This document shows, one piece after another, positions 1-6,835 of a stretch of DNA of 12,428 nt; within the stretch, counting starts at the first letter, position 1, and every line of letters starts with the position of its first letter. The DNA is taken from assembly GCA_016297585.1 (NCBI GenBank), contig JAEDGJ010000070.1:1-12428 (forward strand). The letters run 5' to 3'. Below the pieces are notes generated by a model. The model searched no databases. It was not told where the DNA came from and saw only the letters and a program-made list of their open reading frames with translations. The stretch comes from Clostridiaceae bacterium. GTDB taxonomy: Bacteria; Bacillota; Clostridia; Oscillospirales; QAMX01. Position numbers and translations under genes: made by a program.

Positions 1-80
1 CGCGTATTACGCGCTCCGCGTATTACGCGCTCCGTGTAACACACGCTCCGCGAATTATTCGCTCCGCGTATCACGCGAAA
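1..80. repeat. Tandem array of five 16-bp palindromic units
   Basis: Five consecutive 16-bp units start at 1, 17, 33, 49 and 65. The first two are identical and the others diverged. Each contains a short inverted repeat: arms 1-6/8-13, 17-22/24-29, 33-37/41-45, 50-55/57-62 and 65-69/73-77. In unit 3 a C-G pair is replaced by T-A on both arms, so pairing is kept despite substitution. The spacer between units is CTC or similar. The 16-bp period is not a multiple of three, which argues against a repeated peptide. The array may continue to the left of the window. It may be a structured 3' end of an upstream transcript, a protein-binding array, or a decaying intergenic repeat; no function can be assigned. 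Confidence 0.75.
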
Positions 81-96
81 CGCGTTGCGCGTTTTT
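78..96 (+). terminator. Terminator-like hairpin ending the repeat array
   Basis: A 7-bp stem (78-84 with 88-94, three-base loop) is GC-rich at its core and has A/T at its base, so the right arm merges into a run of five T (92-96). This is the form of a short intrinsic terminator, probably for a gene left of the window. The stem overlaps the last three bases of the 16-bp array, so the array and the terminator form one structured block before the gene at 132. Confidence 0.5.
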
Positions 97-131
97 GAGA
101 TCGTTAACAGAGGAAAGCGAGGATTATACCC

Positions 132-1358
132 ATGAGAAAGCGTTCTTTACGGATTGTCTCCGCGCTTTTGGCGTTCTGCCTGTTTGCAGCGGCGGCACCC
201 TGCGCCGCTGCCGCAAAGCAGAAGGTTACGGTGGAGCTCGATGGGGAGAAAATCACCTTCTCCGGCGCGCAGCCGTATTATGACGGCGAGGTCGGCCGCG
301 TATACGTTCCCGTCCGGGGACTCTGCGAGGCGATGGACGCGGAGGTCGGATACGACGACGCGACCAAGACGGTGACGGTCACCCGCGGCGGCACCACGAT
401 CAAGCTGCGCATCGGCGTGAAGACCGCGACCGTGAACGGCACGGCCGTCGCGCTTGACGCGCCGCCGCTGATCGGGGACGGCAGCACCTATGTGCCGCTG
501 CGGTTTGTATCCGAGAACTTCCAGCTCGGGGTCTCGTGGGACGCGCAGAAGTCGAAGGTGACGCTGACCACCGGCGCGGCGCTGGCGCTCGGCATGGAAT
601 CGGAGCGGGCCAAGGAAGTTTTCGGCGAACCGGCGCGCACCGCCGTTTCCGAAAAGGGGTATACCTGGTGGGTGTATGACGATCTGGACAATTACCGGAT
701 GATCGGCGTGGCCGACGGACAGGTCGCGGCGCTCTATCTGCATTCGGCATCCTGGCAGGTGGAGGAAGGCGTGCGCTGCGGAATGACGCCGGAGGAATGC
801 GACGCGCTCTTTGCCGGTACGGAGCCGGAAAAGATGGGCACCTACACGGTTTATACGACGGAGAACAGAATTATCACCGTGTTTTTCGACGAGAACGCCG
901 CCGCCTATGCCGTTCTGGAGGAGATCCCGGAATATGCGGAGAAGATCCGCGTTTCCGTTGCGGTGCTCGACGGTTATGCCCGGCAGTTTCTTGATCTGGT
1001 AAACGTCGAACGGCACAAGCTCGGGCTTTCCGCGATCGTCTGGGACGAGACGATCTGTGACGTCGCCCGGAACCACAGCGGCGACATGGCGAAAAACAAC
1101 GGCTATTCGCATACCGGCTCTGATGGCACGTCCCCCGAAAGCCGTCTGCGCGCGGCGGGCTATGAGAACTTTTACCAGATTGAGATCATCGCGCGCGCGT
1201 TCCCGAACGCGCTGACGGCGTTCTCCGCCCATCTCGGCAACGCCCAGTACCGTGCGGTGCTGCGCGCCGGGTATACGACGATGGGCGCGGGCGCGGCCTA
1301 CAATCCGCAGTCCGACGGGATCCTGTACTACACGCAGGTGTTCTACGCGGCAAAGTAA
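132..1358 (+). CDS. Secreted protein: copper-amine-oxidase-N-like domain, CAP-associated region, degenerate CAP domain
   Basis: The 408-residue product begins with a signal peptide (basic MRKR, hydrophobic 7-26, AAA-type cleavage near 27-28), so it is probably exported. Residues about 34-146 match the copper amine oxidase N-terminal-like domain of Bacillota surface proteins: two YVPxR motifs (59-62 and 120-124) followed by V-x-W-D (134-137). This module is not an oxidase by itself. Residues about 150-265 resemble the CAP-associated N-terminal domain. Residues about 282-405 are a CAP/SCP-like domain with NHSGDMA (314-320) and YSHTGSDG (325-332). The canonical GENIA motif is altered to IEIIA (350-354), and the usual HR before the conserved IL is replaced by QY (372-373), so any metal-dependent or catalytic role is doubtful. 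The start is supported by GAGG at 119-122. A wall-associated or extracellular role is inferred. Confidence 0.85.
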   Translation: MRKRSLRIVSALLAFCLFAAAAPCAAAAKQKVTVELDGEKITFSGAQPYYDGEVGRVYVPVRGLCEAMDAEVGYDDATKTVTVTRGGTTIKLRIGVKTATVNGTAVALDAPPLIGDGSTYVPLRFVSENFQLGVSWDAQKSKVTLTTGAALALGMESERAKEVFGEPARTAVSEKGYTWWVYDDLDNYRMIGVADGQVAALYLHSASWQVEEGVRCGMTPEECDALFAGTEPEKMGTYTVYTTENRIITVFFDENAAAYAVLEEIPEYAEKIRVSVAVLDGYARQFLDLVNVERHKLGLSAIVWDETICDVARNHSGDMAKNNGYSHTGSDGTSPESRLRAAGYENFYQIEIIARAFPNALTAFSAHLGNAQYRAVLRAGYTTMGAGAAYNPQSDGILYYTQVFYAAK

Positions 1359-1373
1359 GTAAAAATCGTCCGA

Positions 1374-1416
1374 AAGCGCCGTCCGGCACGCAGCATCGAA
1401 GTGCCGGACGGCGCTT
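1374..1416 (+). terminator. 16-bp perfect inverted repeat after the CAP gene
   Basis: Arms 1374-1389 and 1401-1416 pair perfectly over 16 bp around an 11-base loop, 15 bp past the stop codon of the CAP-domain gene. The position fits a transcription terminator, but the bases after the stem (CCGTTATAA) are not a clear T-run. It may instead be a 3'-stabilising hairpin, or terminate only weakly. Confidence 0.55.
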
Positions 1417-1561
1417 CCGTTATAAGGGTATGCGGCATATGCCGCGAAAAACCTCCGGGCGGAAAAAAGCACCGGGCTTTGGATGCCGAAAACGGCAAAA
1501 AAAAAAATTCGCAGCGGCGCGCGAAAAACGATGCAGAAGAACGCATACGGGCTTCTGCGGC

Positions 1562-1590
1562 TTGACAAGCGGCAATTTTCGCGGTATGAT
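1562..1590 (+). promoter_or_regulatory. SigA-type promoter for the GT4-CsaB fusion gene
   Basis: A perfect -35 TTGACA (1562-1567) and a -10 TATGAT (1585-1590) are separated by 17 bp. The predicted start of transcription near 1597 leaves a leader of about 36 bases before ATG 1633. This is why the ATG at 1633 is preferred over the in-frame ATG at 1483, which lies upstream of the promoter. Confidence 0.8.
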
Positions 1591-1632
1591 GTTAAAAAAC
1601 CATCCTGTTTCACACAAAGAGAGAATAACGGT

Positions 1633-3840
1633 ATGAAAATTCTCCACATTATCGGCGGCGGCGACGTCGGCGGCGCGAAAACCGCGGTGATTTCGCTCGC
1701 GGCAAGGCTCGGGCAGACGCTGGACGTCAAACTGGTGTCCTTCCGCGCGGGCGATTTTGCCGACGCCGCACGCCGCGCGGGCATCGATACCGAGGTCATT
1801 CCGACGCGCAACCTGCTTTCCGATTACCGGCGGCTGTATAAGCTCGTCTGCGCGTATCGCCCGGATATCCTGCACTGCCACGGCGCGCGGGCGAATCTGA
1901 TGGGCACGCTGCTGAAGCGCAAGCTTGCGCTGCCGGTCGTGACGACGATTCACTCCGATTACAAGCTCGACTACCTCGGGTCCCCGCTGCGGCAGTTCAC
2001 GTTCGGCGCGGTCAACGCCTGCGCACTGCGCAAAGTCGACTATTACACCTGCGTTTCCGACCGGATGGTGCGGACGATGATCTCGCGCGGATTCGACCCG
2101 CAGCGCTGCTTTGCGATCTACAACGGCATCGACTACACGCCACCCCTGCCGAAGCCGGATCGGGCGGCGTACTGGCGCGGATACGGCTATGCATACACCC
2201 CCGGAGACGTCGTCTGCGTGATCGCGGCGCGGCTGACGAAGATCAAGGATATTCCGACGCTCCTGCGGGCGATGCGGCGTGCCGTGGAGACGGCGCCGCG
2301 GCTGCATCTCGTGATCGCGGGCGACGGCGAGGACAGGGAAAGCCTCGGCGCGCTGACACGCGAGCTGGGTCTTGAAAAAAACGTGACGTTTGCCGGCTGG
2401 GTAAAAAATATGCGCGAGTTTTTCGCGGCGGCGGACATCAACGTCATCTGCTCGCTGTCGGAGACCTTCCCCTACTCCGTGTCCGAAGGCATCCGCGAGG
2501 GCTGCGCGACGGTGGTATCGGACGTGGGGGGACTGTCCGAGCTGGTGGAGCACGGGCACTCGGGCTTCATCTTCCGGCCGCGCGACGAGGAAGCGCTGGC
2601 GGAGGCGCTGACGAGTCTTGCGCTCGACGAAACGCTGCGCGCCGCCTTTGCCGAACGACTCCGGAAAAGGGCGTCGGAGAAGTTCTCGCTCGATCGGATG
2701 GCTGCCGATCAGACGGAGATCTACCGCACGGTGCTCCGGCGGGAAGCGCGCCGGGAAAAGAAGAGCGGCGTCACGGTCTGCGGCGCGTACGGCAAGGGAA
2801 ACGCCGGGGACGACGCGATCCTCGAGGCGATCGTGCGGGAGCTGCGCGAGGTCGACGCGGATATGCCGGTCTGCGTGCTGTCGCGCAATCCCGAAGCGAC
2901 AAGGCTCGATTACCGCGTCAATTCGGTGTTCACTTTCGACATTCCGGCGGTGCTCCGCGCGTTTTCGCGCTCGAAGCTCTATATCAACGGCGGCGGCTCG
3001 CTGATTCAGGACGTCACCTCCTCGCGGTCGCTGTGGTTCTATCTCTGGACGCTCGGGACGGCGAAGCGGATGGGGCTGAAGGTGATGATGTACGGCTGCG
3101 GCATCGGGCCGCTGCTGCGGCAGAAGAGCGAATGCCGGGCGGCCAGGGTGCTCAACGGGAGCGTCGACGCCATCACGCTGCGCGAAAGCGATTCCCGCGT
3201 GCTGCTCGAGTCGATGGGCGTGACGAAGCCGGAGGTCATCCTTGCGGCGGATCCGGCGCTGACGCTGCGTCCGGCGCCGGAGGAAAAGCTCGAGCCGGTG
3301 CTCGAGTCGCTGGGGCTTTCCCGCGACGGCGACTACCTTGCCGTCTGCGTGCGGCCATGGACGGGCTTTGACGCGGACGCTGTTGCACGCGCGGCGGAAT
3401 ACGCGTACGCGAAGTACCGGTGGGTGCCGGTGCTGCTGCCCATCGAGCTGCCGAGGGACGCGGCGGCCTGCGAGGCGGTGGAGGAAAAGCTGACCTGCCC
3501 GTATGTCCGCGTGGACGCGCGGTATCCGGCCGAAGTGACGATCGGCCTGCTGTCCCGGATGCGGGGGGTGCTTGCGATGCGGCTGCACGCGCTGGTGTTT
3601 GCGGCGGCGGCCGGTGTTCCGGCGGCGGGCATCTCCTACGACGTCAAGGTCGCTGGTTTTTTGCGCTATCTCGGCACGGAGCGCTTCTGCGAGCTGGAGG
3701 ACGCGTCGCCGGAAACGCTCTGCGGTTTTGTCGACGCCATCGCGGCGGAAAACCGGGAAGCCGTGCTGAAAAATACGGAACGGCTGCGGAAACTGGAATT
3801 TGAAAACCGCCGGTGCGCAGCGGCGCTTCTTAAAAATTAA
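1633..3840 (+). CDS. Fusion of GT4 glycosyltransferase and CsaB-type polysaccharide pyruvyl transferase
   Basis: A 735-residue two-domain protein. Residues 1-370 are a GT-B glycosyltransferase of family GT4: an N-terminal MKILHIIGGGDVGGAK nucleotide-sugar fold, and the E-x7-E motif (E277, E285) in SETFPYSVSE. Residues 377-735 are a polysaccharide pyruvyl transferase of the CsaB type, with CGAYGKGNAGDDAIL near 382, a GGGS motif (453-456) and MRLHA (649-653), the conserved basic site of the family. CsaB adds ketal-linked pyruvate from phosphoenolpyruvate to secondary cell-wall polysaccharide, which in Bacillota creates the ligand for SLH-domain proteins. The fused glycosyltransferase suggests one polypeptide adds a sugar and pyruvylates the same glycan. 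No SLH protein is visible here. There is no signal peptide or membrane segment, so it should act in the cytoplasm. GAGAG at about 1619-1623 is a modest ribosome site. It is probably monocistronic, with its own promoter. Confidence 0.85.
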   Translation: MKILHIIGGGDVGGAKTAVISLAARLGQTLDVKLVSFRAGDFADAARRAGIDTEVIPTRNLLSDYRRLYKLVCAYRPDILHCHGARANLMGTLLKRKLALPVVTTIHSDYKLDYLGSPLRQFTFGAVNACALRKVDYYTCVSDRMVRTMISRGFDPQRCFAIYNGIDYTPPLPKPDRAAYWRGYGYAYTPGDVVCVIAARLTKIKDIPTLLRAMRRAVETAPRLHLVIAGDGEDRESLGALTRELGLEKNVTFAGWVKNMREFFAAADINVICSLSETFPYSVSEGIREGCATVVSDVGGLSELVEHGHSGFIFRPRDEEALAEALTSLALDETLRAAFAERLRKRASEKFSLDRMAADQTEIYRTVLRREARREKKSGVTVCGAYGKGNAGDDAILEAIVRELREVDADMPVCVLSRNPEATRLDYRVNSVFTFDIPAVLRAFSRSKLYINGGGSLIQDVTSSRSLWFYLWTLGTAKRMGLKVMMYGCGIGPLLRQKSECRAARVLNGSVDAITLRESDSRVLLESMGVTKPEVILAADPALTLRPAPEEKLEPVLESLGLSRDGDYLAVCVRPWTGFDADAVARAAEYAYAKYRWVPVLLPIELPRDAAACEAVEEKLTCPYVRVDARYPAEVTIGLLSRMRGVLAMRLHALVFAAAAGVPAAGISYDVKVAGFLRYLGTERFCELEDASPETLCGFVDAIAAENREAVLKNTERLRKLEFENRRCAAALLKN

Positions 3841-3938
3841 GTGATTTTGCACAATAGATGCCGCTTTCATTCCCGTTTTGCGGGGATATGAGAAAGTTGG
3901 TGCCGTTTTCCACGGTAAGATTATAAAAAAAGATGTTA

Positions 3939-3964
3939 ATTTTTCAAATTACCAGTTGAAAAAT
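3939..3964. promoter_or_regulatory. Candidate operator: 9-bp inverted repeat over the -35 box
   Basis: A perfect inverted repeat has arms 3939-3947 and 3956-3964 and an 8-base centre. The right arm contains the -35 hexamer (3956-3961) of the operon promoter, so a dimeric protein bound here would block or modify polymerase access. The neighbouring PucR/CdaR-type regulator is an obvious candidate ligand. That link is inference. Confidence 0.45.
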
Positions 3965-3984
3965 GGTGACAAATCGGTTACAAT
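3956..3984 (+). promoter_or_regulatory. SigA-type promoter of the regulator-ftsEX operon
   Basis: -35 TTGAAA (3956-3961) and -10 TACAAT (3979-3984) with 17-bp spacing. Transcription would start near 3991 and give a leader of about 150 bases before the regulator gene. A second, looser inverted repeat (ATCGGT 3973-3978 and ACCGAT 3995-4000) brackets the -10 box and start site. No other equally good promoter is visible before the terminator at 9515, so it probably drives all five genes. Confidence 0.75.
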
Positions 3985-4033
3985 ATACGGGTATACCGAT
4001 ACGGCTGCAGGGTCCGAAGATAAAAACGGAACG

Positions 4034-4068
4034 AAAAGAGGAACGGACATGCCTGCCCGTACTCTTTT
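4034..4068 (+). promoter_or_regulatory. Leader hairpin enclosing the SD and AUG of a small ORF
   Basis: The arms AAAAGAG (4034-4040) plus ACGG (4043-4046) pair with CCGT (4057-4060) plus CTCTTTT (4062-4068), with a small internal loop. The Shine-Dalgarno-like AGAGGA (4037-4042) lies mostly within the left arm, and the AUG at 4049 lies in the loop, so folding would hide the ribosome site of the 28-codon ORF. A second hairpin (4075-4080 with 4096-4101) lies inside that ORF. The fold was read by eye. Confidence 0.45.
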
Positions 4069-4135
4069 GCGGCAGCGGGAGGAATGGCGTGCGCGTCCCG
4101 CGGTCAAGGTGAATGTGACGCACGCGGAAAGGTAA
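4049..4135 (+). CDS. Possible 28-residue leader peptide upstream of the regulator
   Basis: ATG 4049 follows AGAGGA with about 6-7 bases of spacing. The frame stays open for 28 codons and stops at TAA 4133-4135, six bases before the regulator ATG at 4142. The peptide is basic and hydrophilic (starts MPARTLLRQREEW, ends THAER), with no signal peptide and no run of one amino acid that would mark a classical attenuator. Its stop codon adjoins the ribosome site of the next gene (GGAAAGG 4126-4132), so translational coupling is possible. A chance ORF cannot be excluded. Confidence 0.4.
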   Translation: MPARTLLRQREEWRARPAVKVNVTHAER

Positions 4136-4141
4136 GAAGTT

Positions 4142-5230
4142 ATGACAGGAAGATTGTTTCAGGGTATCATCCTTCAGATGAAGGATGTCGCCGACCGCAT
4201 CATTGGCGTCATCGATTCCACGGGCTCGGTCATCGCCTGCACCGAGCTGACGCTGATCGGCTCGGAGCGTGAAGATGCCGCCGTCGAAATGAGCTTCTCC
4301 TCCGATTTTGTTGTCCACGGCGGTTATATCTATCAGACCATCTCCACGAAGTCCGCGCGCTACGAGTACGCCGTGTTCGTCGAGGGCGACGACTCCCTCG
4401 CCAAGACGATCTGCTCCATGGCGGCCATCGCGCTGTCCAGCGTGCGCTCCCTCTACGACGAAAAGCACGACAAGGCGACGTTCATCAAGAACATCATTCT
4501 CGACAACGTCCTCCCGGGCGACATCTACATCAAGTCCAAAGAGCTGCACTTCGGACCGGATGTGCCGCGCGTCGTGTTCCTCGTCAAGCACACCGAAAAG
4601 ACGGACTCCGCTGCCATCGACGTGGTGTCGTCGCTGTTCCCGGACAAGCAGAAGGATTTCGTCATCAACATCTCCGAGACGGATCTCGTCCTTGTCAAGG
4701 AAGTGCGCCCGAACATCGATATGCGCGACCTCGTCAAGATCGCAAAGCAGATCGAGGATACGCTGGGCACCGAGCTGATGATCAAGACGACCATCGGTAT
4801 CGGCACCGTCGCGCCGCAGCTCAAGAATATCGTCACCTCCTTCAAGGAAGCCCAGCTGGCGATCGAGGTCGGACAGGTCTTCGATACCGAAAAGACGATC
4901 CTCAGCTTCGAGAACCTCGGCATCGGCCGTCTGATCTATCAGCTTCCGACGACGATGTGCGAGCAGTTCCTCTCCGAGGTGTTCCGCAAGGGCTCCATCT
5001 CCGCGCTCGACCATGAGACGCTGTTCACGATCCAGAAGTTCTTCGAGAACAACCTGAACGTCTCCGAGACCTCCCGCAAGCTCTTCGTCCACCGCAATAC
5101 GCTGGTGTACCGCCTTGAGAAGATCAAGAAGATCACGGGGCTCGATCTGCGTGAGTTCGATCATGCCATCATCTTCAAAGTGGCGCTCATGGTGCGCAAA
5201 TATCTGGATTCGAGGGAAAACCGTCAATGA
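4142..5230 (+). CDS. PucR/CdaR-type transcriptional regulator
   Basis: The 362-residue product ends in the helix-turn-helix of the PucR/CdaR group (about 305-355: LNVSETSRKLFVHRNTLVYRL then a GLDLREFDHAIIFKVALM-type tail), the only part with clear family motifs. Residues 1-130 form a divergent N-terminal sensor-like region, and about 140-260 correspond to the GGDEF-like middle domain typical of CdaR relatives. Family members regulate sugar-diacid or purine catabolism, but the neighbours here are division and wall genes, so the ligand should not be transferred by homology. No membrane segment is evident, so it is probably cytoplasmic. The start has GGAAAGG nine bases upstream. The last four bases (ATGA) overlap the ftsE start, indicating cotranscription and translational coupling. 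It may control its own operon through the inverted repeat at 3939-3964 (inference). Confidence 0.8.
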   Translation: MTGRLFQGIILQMKDVADRIIGVIDSTGSVIACTELTLIGSEREDAAVEMSFSSDFVVHGGYIYQTISTKSARYEYAVFVEGDDSLAKTICSMAAIALSSVRSLYDEKHDKATFIKNIILDNVLPGDIYIKSKELHFGPDVPRVVFLVKHTEKTDSAAIDVVSSLFPDKQKDFVINISETDLVLVKEVRPNIDMRDLVKIAKQIEDTLGTELMIKTTIGIGTVAPQLKNIVTSFKEAQLAIEVGQVFDTEKTILSFENLGIGRLIYQLPTTMCEQFLSEVFRKGSISALDHETLFTIQKFFENNLNVSETSRKLFVHRNTLVYRLEKIKKITGLDLREFDHAIIFKVALMVRKYLDSRENRQ

Positions 5231-5919
5231 TCCATCTCTCCGATGTATACCATTCCTACGCAACCGGTACGCGCGCGCTGCAGGGCATCGACCTTCGCAT
5301 CGACGACGGGGAATTTGTCTTTCTTGTCGGGCCGTCCGGTTCCGGCAAATCGACGATCATCAAGCTGCTGACCGGCGAGCTGCGTCCCACCGCCGGACGG
5401 GTGTCGATCAACGGCTACAACACCTCCAAGATGCGCGCGTCCGAGATCCCCTATCTGCGCCGGACCATCGGCGTCGTCTTTCAGGATTTCCGCCTGATCG
5501 AAAAAAAGACCGTGTACGACAACGTGGCGTTCGCGATGCGCGTCGTCGGCGCCGCGCCGAAGGAGATCCGCGAGCGCGTCGCCTATGTGCTCGATCTCGT
5601 CGGACTTGCCCATAAAGCGAGACGCAAGCCCAATGAGCTTTCCGGCGGCGAGCAGCAGCGCGTTGCCATCGCCCGCGCGCTGGTGAACAACCCCTCCCTC
5701 ATTATTGCCGACGAGCCGACAGGTAATCTGGATCCCGACCGGTCGCTGGAAATCATGATGCTTTTGGAGCATATCAACGACCTCGGTACCACGGTGCTGG
5801 TCGTCACTCACGAAAAGGAGCTTGTCAACCGTTTCGACCGTCGCGTGGTCGCCATCGACGGCGGCCTGATCGTCTCCGACAAAACGGGCGGCTATTATCA
5901 ATATGAGCAACAGACATAA
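5227..5919 (+). CDS. ftsE: Cell division ATP-binding protein FtsE
   Basis: A 230-residue ABC ATPase of normal FtsE length, with Walker A GPSGSGKS (35-42), Q-loop Q86 (FQDFRLI), signature LSGGE (138-142), Walker B LIIADEPT (158-165) and switch histidine H195. It would sit on the inner face of the membrane bound to FtsX. In bacteria FtsEX does not transport a solute; ATP hydrolysis drives a conformational signal that activates peptidoglycan hydrolases during division or elongation. The start overlaps the regulator stop (ATGA), with GAGGGA at 5212-5217 as ribosome site. Its 3' end overlaps ftsX by 17 bp. All catalytic motifs look intact. Confidence 0.95.
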   Translation: MIHLSDVYHSYATGTRALQGIDLRIDDGEFVFLVGPSGSGKSTIIKLLTGELRPTAGRVSINGYNTSKMRASEIPYLRRTIGVVFQDFRLIEKKTVYDNVAFAMRVVGAAPKEIRERVAYVLDLVGLAHKARRKPNELSGGEQQRVAIARALVNNPSLIIADEPTGNLDPDRSLEIMMLLEHINDLGTTVLVVTHEKELVNRFDRRVVAIDGGLIVSDKTGGYYQYEQQT

Positions 5920-6793
5920 TTTCACCTATTTCATGAAGGAAGGCGTGCGGGGCATCTTCACGCACGGCTTTATGAGCTTCGCCTCCGTCAGCGTCATCAC
6001 GACCTGCCTTGTCCTGACGGGCACCGTCGTGCTGCTGATGCTGACTCTGACCGGGACGATCACCGACCTCGGTTCGTCCGGCGATATCCGCGCCTATGTG
6101 GACGAAACCCTGTCGGACGAGGAGTCGGAGGCGCTCGAGAATACGCTCCGCGCGATCCCGAACGTTTCGGGCGTCGATTATATCGACCGCGACCGCGGAC
6201 TTGCCGATCTGCGCGAGGACCTCGGCGAGGATTCCGCGCTCCTCGACGGGCTCGAGTACGATAACCCCCTGCGCAACTGCTACCGCATCTGGGTCGTCAG
6301 CATCGACGACTATGCCGGCACCGTGGAGGCCGTGGAGAATACGGGCGGCATTGCGGAGGTCTACGCCTCCATCGACGCGATGACGCAGCTCCAGAACCTG
6401 CGCAATATCCTCGGATACGCCAGTCTGGTCTTTGTCATCATGCTGGGTATGGTGTCGATTTTCCTGATTTCCAACACGATCAAGCTGGCAACGTTTGACC
6501 GCCGTGAGGAGATCGGCATTATGAAGATGATCGGCGCAACCGACGGATTCATCCGCGCGCCGTTTTTTATCGAAAGTCTGATCCTCAGTCTGATTGCCGC
6601 GGCGCTTGCCTTCGGGCTGCAGTGGCTGATCGGAAACGCGATTCTCGATTCCGGACTTGCTTCCCTGTCGTTCATGAAAATCGCGGATTTCCGGGATTAT
6701 ATGCTGCCGTATGCCGGCGCGTTTTTCGGTACGGCGGTTCTGATCGGCGTCTGCGGAAGTCTCTTGAGTATCAGAAAGTTCCTCCGCGTGTAA
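5903..6793 (+). CDS. ftsX: Cell division permease-like protein FtsX
   Basis: A 296-residue membrane protein with FtsX topology: TM1 about 25-50, an extracellular domain about 55-165, then TM2 about 168-192, TM3 about 219-245 and TM4 about 268-290. The conserved cytoplasmic loop FDRREEIGIMKMIGATDGFIR (198-218) couples to FtsE. The extracellular domain is the part that docks a hydrolase or activator in characterised systems, and the next gene supplies a coiled-coil peptidase suited to that role. The start lies inside the ftsE 3' end, so translation is probably coupled. There is no transcription break before the next gene, which begins 42 bp later. Confidence 0.95.
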   Translation: MSNRHNFTYFMKEGVRGIFTHGFMSFASVSVITTCLVLTGTVVLLMLTLTGTITDLGSSGDIRAYVDETLSDEESEALENTLRAIPNVSGVDYIDRDRGLADLREDLGEDSALLDGLEYDNPLRNCYRIWVVSIDDYAGTVEAVENTGGIAEVYASIDAMTQLQNLRNILGYASLVFVIMLGMVSIFLISNTIKLATFDRREEIGIMKMIGATDGFIRAPFFIESLILSLIAAALAFGLQWLIGNAILDSGLASLSFMKIADFRDYMLPYAGAFFGTAVLIGVCGSLLSIRKFLRV

Positions 6794-6835
6794 ATCCCCG
6801 CAGGGACGGAGGAAAGCGGCAAAAGGAGAACGAGA

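Noticed and set aside
1..96. CRISPR array
   Set aside because: Units are 16 bp and directly abutting, with no unique spacers of 30 bases or more and no cas genes in view.
1491..1507. Run of eleven A after a small GCCG/CGGC hairpin, as a terminator
   Set aside because: On the + strand the run is A, not T. On the minus strand the T-run comes before, not after, the hairpin.
1483..1632. In-frame N-terminal extension of the GT4-CsaB gene to an ATG at 1483
   Set aside because: It starts upstream of the TTGACA-17-TATGAT promoter, is Lys/Arg-rich and has no ribosome site. ATG 1633 matches the conserved GT4 N-terminus MKILHI.
1420..3870. Long minus-strand open frame opposite the GT4-CsaB gene
   Set aside because: The + strand has two well-defined domains, a consensus promoter and a ribosome site. 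The minus frame is low-complexity, rich in Arg and His.
3869..3887. Terminator for the GT4-CsaB gene (stem 3869-3875 with 3881-3887)
   Set aside because: The 7-bp stem contains a wobble pair and no T-run follows, so it was not listed as a terminator.
3878..4048. Longer form of the small leader ORF beginning at ATG 3878
   Set aside because: Its start lies upstream of the operon promoter and it has no ribosome site. Only the part from ATG 4049 lies within the predicted transcript and has an SD.
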